From Gammaproteobacteria bacterium (lineage in GTDB: Bacteria > Pseudomonadota > Gammaproteobacteria > CAJXQU01), in NCBI GenBank assembly GCA_026984275.1, contig JALSSM010000443.1, forward strand, positions 1 through 6,904: 6,904 nucleotides of DNA, given 5' to 3'. The translations under genes and the position numbers were made by a program. Position 1 is the stretch's first letter. The number at the start of each line of letters is the position of its first letter. Shown in pieces: positions 6,553 through 6,904 of this stretch. Under the pieces are notes generated by a model, which worked only from the letters and a program-made list of their open reading frames with translations, was not told the origin of the DNA and made no database searches.

Positions 6553-6904
6553 TTAGATAAACTTCACAGCCATACTCAGGAGATCGTCAGCAATTGAACC
6601 ATCATTATCAGAATCCAGAAACGAGCTGATCAGTCCCTGATCATTACTGGAACGATTTCTGCTTGTTGAACCAAGAAGACCGCCGCTGCTGGCTTTTTTG
6701 CTCAATGCACCCATGGCCATGGTAGCGATGACAGGCAACATTTTTTTGATGATTGAAGAAGAAATCCCCGTCGTGGAAGCCGCATGTGCAGCGACATTTC
6801 GACTGACATCTTTACTACCGAAGATATGCCCGAGAATAGAATTGCCATCATTGATCGTTGAAGGGTCATTCAACAAATCCGGTTGATCAATATACTTTTG
6901 ATGA
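6553..6904 (-). CDS. DUF937 family protein, 5' partial
   Basis: The frame is open to the right edge, so the N-terminus and start are missing; 116 C-terminal residues are visible. The segment running YIDQPDLLNDP, then NDGNSILGHIFGSKDVSR, then KKMLPVIATMAMGALSK matches the conserved C-terminal part of DUF937 proteins as I know that family: small, Gly/Ala-rich, helical proteins of unknown biochemical function. A low-complexity Ser/Gly linker (KKASSGGLLGSTSRNRSS) leads to an acidic tail DSDNDGSIADD (visible residues 97-107), then a short hydrophobic end (LLSMAVKFI). The tail resembles a calcium-binding DxDxDG loop, but the acidic residue expected at loop position 12 is displaced, so metal binding is only a possibility. 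A TTG at 6876 could open the visible frame but lies inside the conserved region, so I do not treat it as the start. The gene is convergent with ubiA and separate from the plus-strand cluster. No function is assigned. Confidence 0.85.
   Translation of the reverse strand, partial: HQKYIDQPDLLNDPSTINDGNSILGHIFGSKDVSRNVAAHAASTTGISSSIIKKMLPVIATMAMGALSKKASSGGLLGSTSRNRSSNDQGLISSFLDSDNDGSIADDLLSMAVKFI

Noticed and set aside
6698..6886. 62-codon plus-strand frame opposite the DUF937 gene
   Set aside because: The minus-strand reading has clear family conservation; the plus-strand peptide does not, and it has no Shine-Dalgarno.
1..6904. Mobile elements, CRISPR repeats, toxin-antitoxin or defence genes
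   Set aside because: No transposase, integrase, regular direct-repeat array, tRNA-like structure or small paired ORFs were seen; every sizeable stretch is occupied by a recognised family.

Overview
The window is an ordinary chromosomal stretch of what looks like a gammaproteobacterium with a moderate, slightly AT-leaning base composition. The QueD, RecG and UbiA proteins are close to the Escherichia coli forms as I remember them. The order rlpA-dacA-dat is the common gammaproteobacterial peptidoglycan cluster, and ridA-recG is also a common pair there. I cannot place the genus from the sequence alone. I see no mobile element, CRISPR array, tRNA or rRNA, and no previously undescribed multi-gene system.

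Layout. Seven genes lie head to tail on the plus strand: rlpA (5' end outside the window), dacA, dat, queD, ridA, recG and ubiA. The gaps are at most 28 bases: 10, 2, 0, 25 and 28 bases, then a 14-base overlap. No convincing internal promoter or terminator was found, so they could form one long transcript. The strand changes after ubiA. A convergent DUF937-family gene, whose 5' end is outside the right edge, ends 27 bases from the ubiA stop, and a small hairpin sits between the two stops. No gene-free stretch exceeds 30 bases.

Function. RlpA and DacA act on peptidoglycan in the periplasm: glycan-strand cleavage at the septum, and removal of the terminal D-Ala from pentapeptides. Dat is a cytoplasmic D-amino acid aminotransferase that could recycle the released D-Ala. 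QueD makes the pterin precursor of queuosine. RidA removes reactive imine/enamine intermediates, some of them by-products of PLP enzymes. RecG remodels stalled replication forks. UbiA prenylates 4-hydroxybenzoate for ubiquinone. The second half of the cluster reads as housekeeping genes placed side by side rather than one pathway. In many gammaproteobacteria ybeD-lipB-lipA follow dat; here queD-ridA-recG-ubiA do.

The most unusual property is at the DNA level. GATC occurs about 100 times in 6.9 kb by eye count, against roughly 27-29 expected, and TGATCA occurs about 19 times against roughly 2 expected. The excess is strongest in queD, recG and ubiA, and is not matched by GTAC, a tetramer of the same composition.
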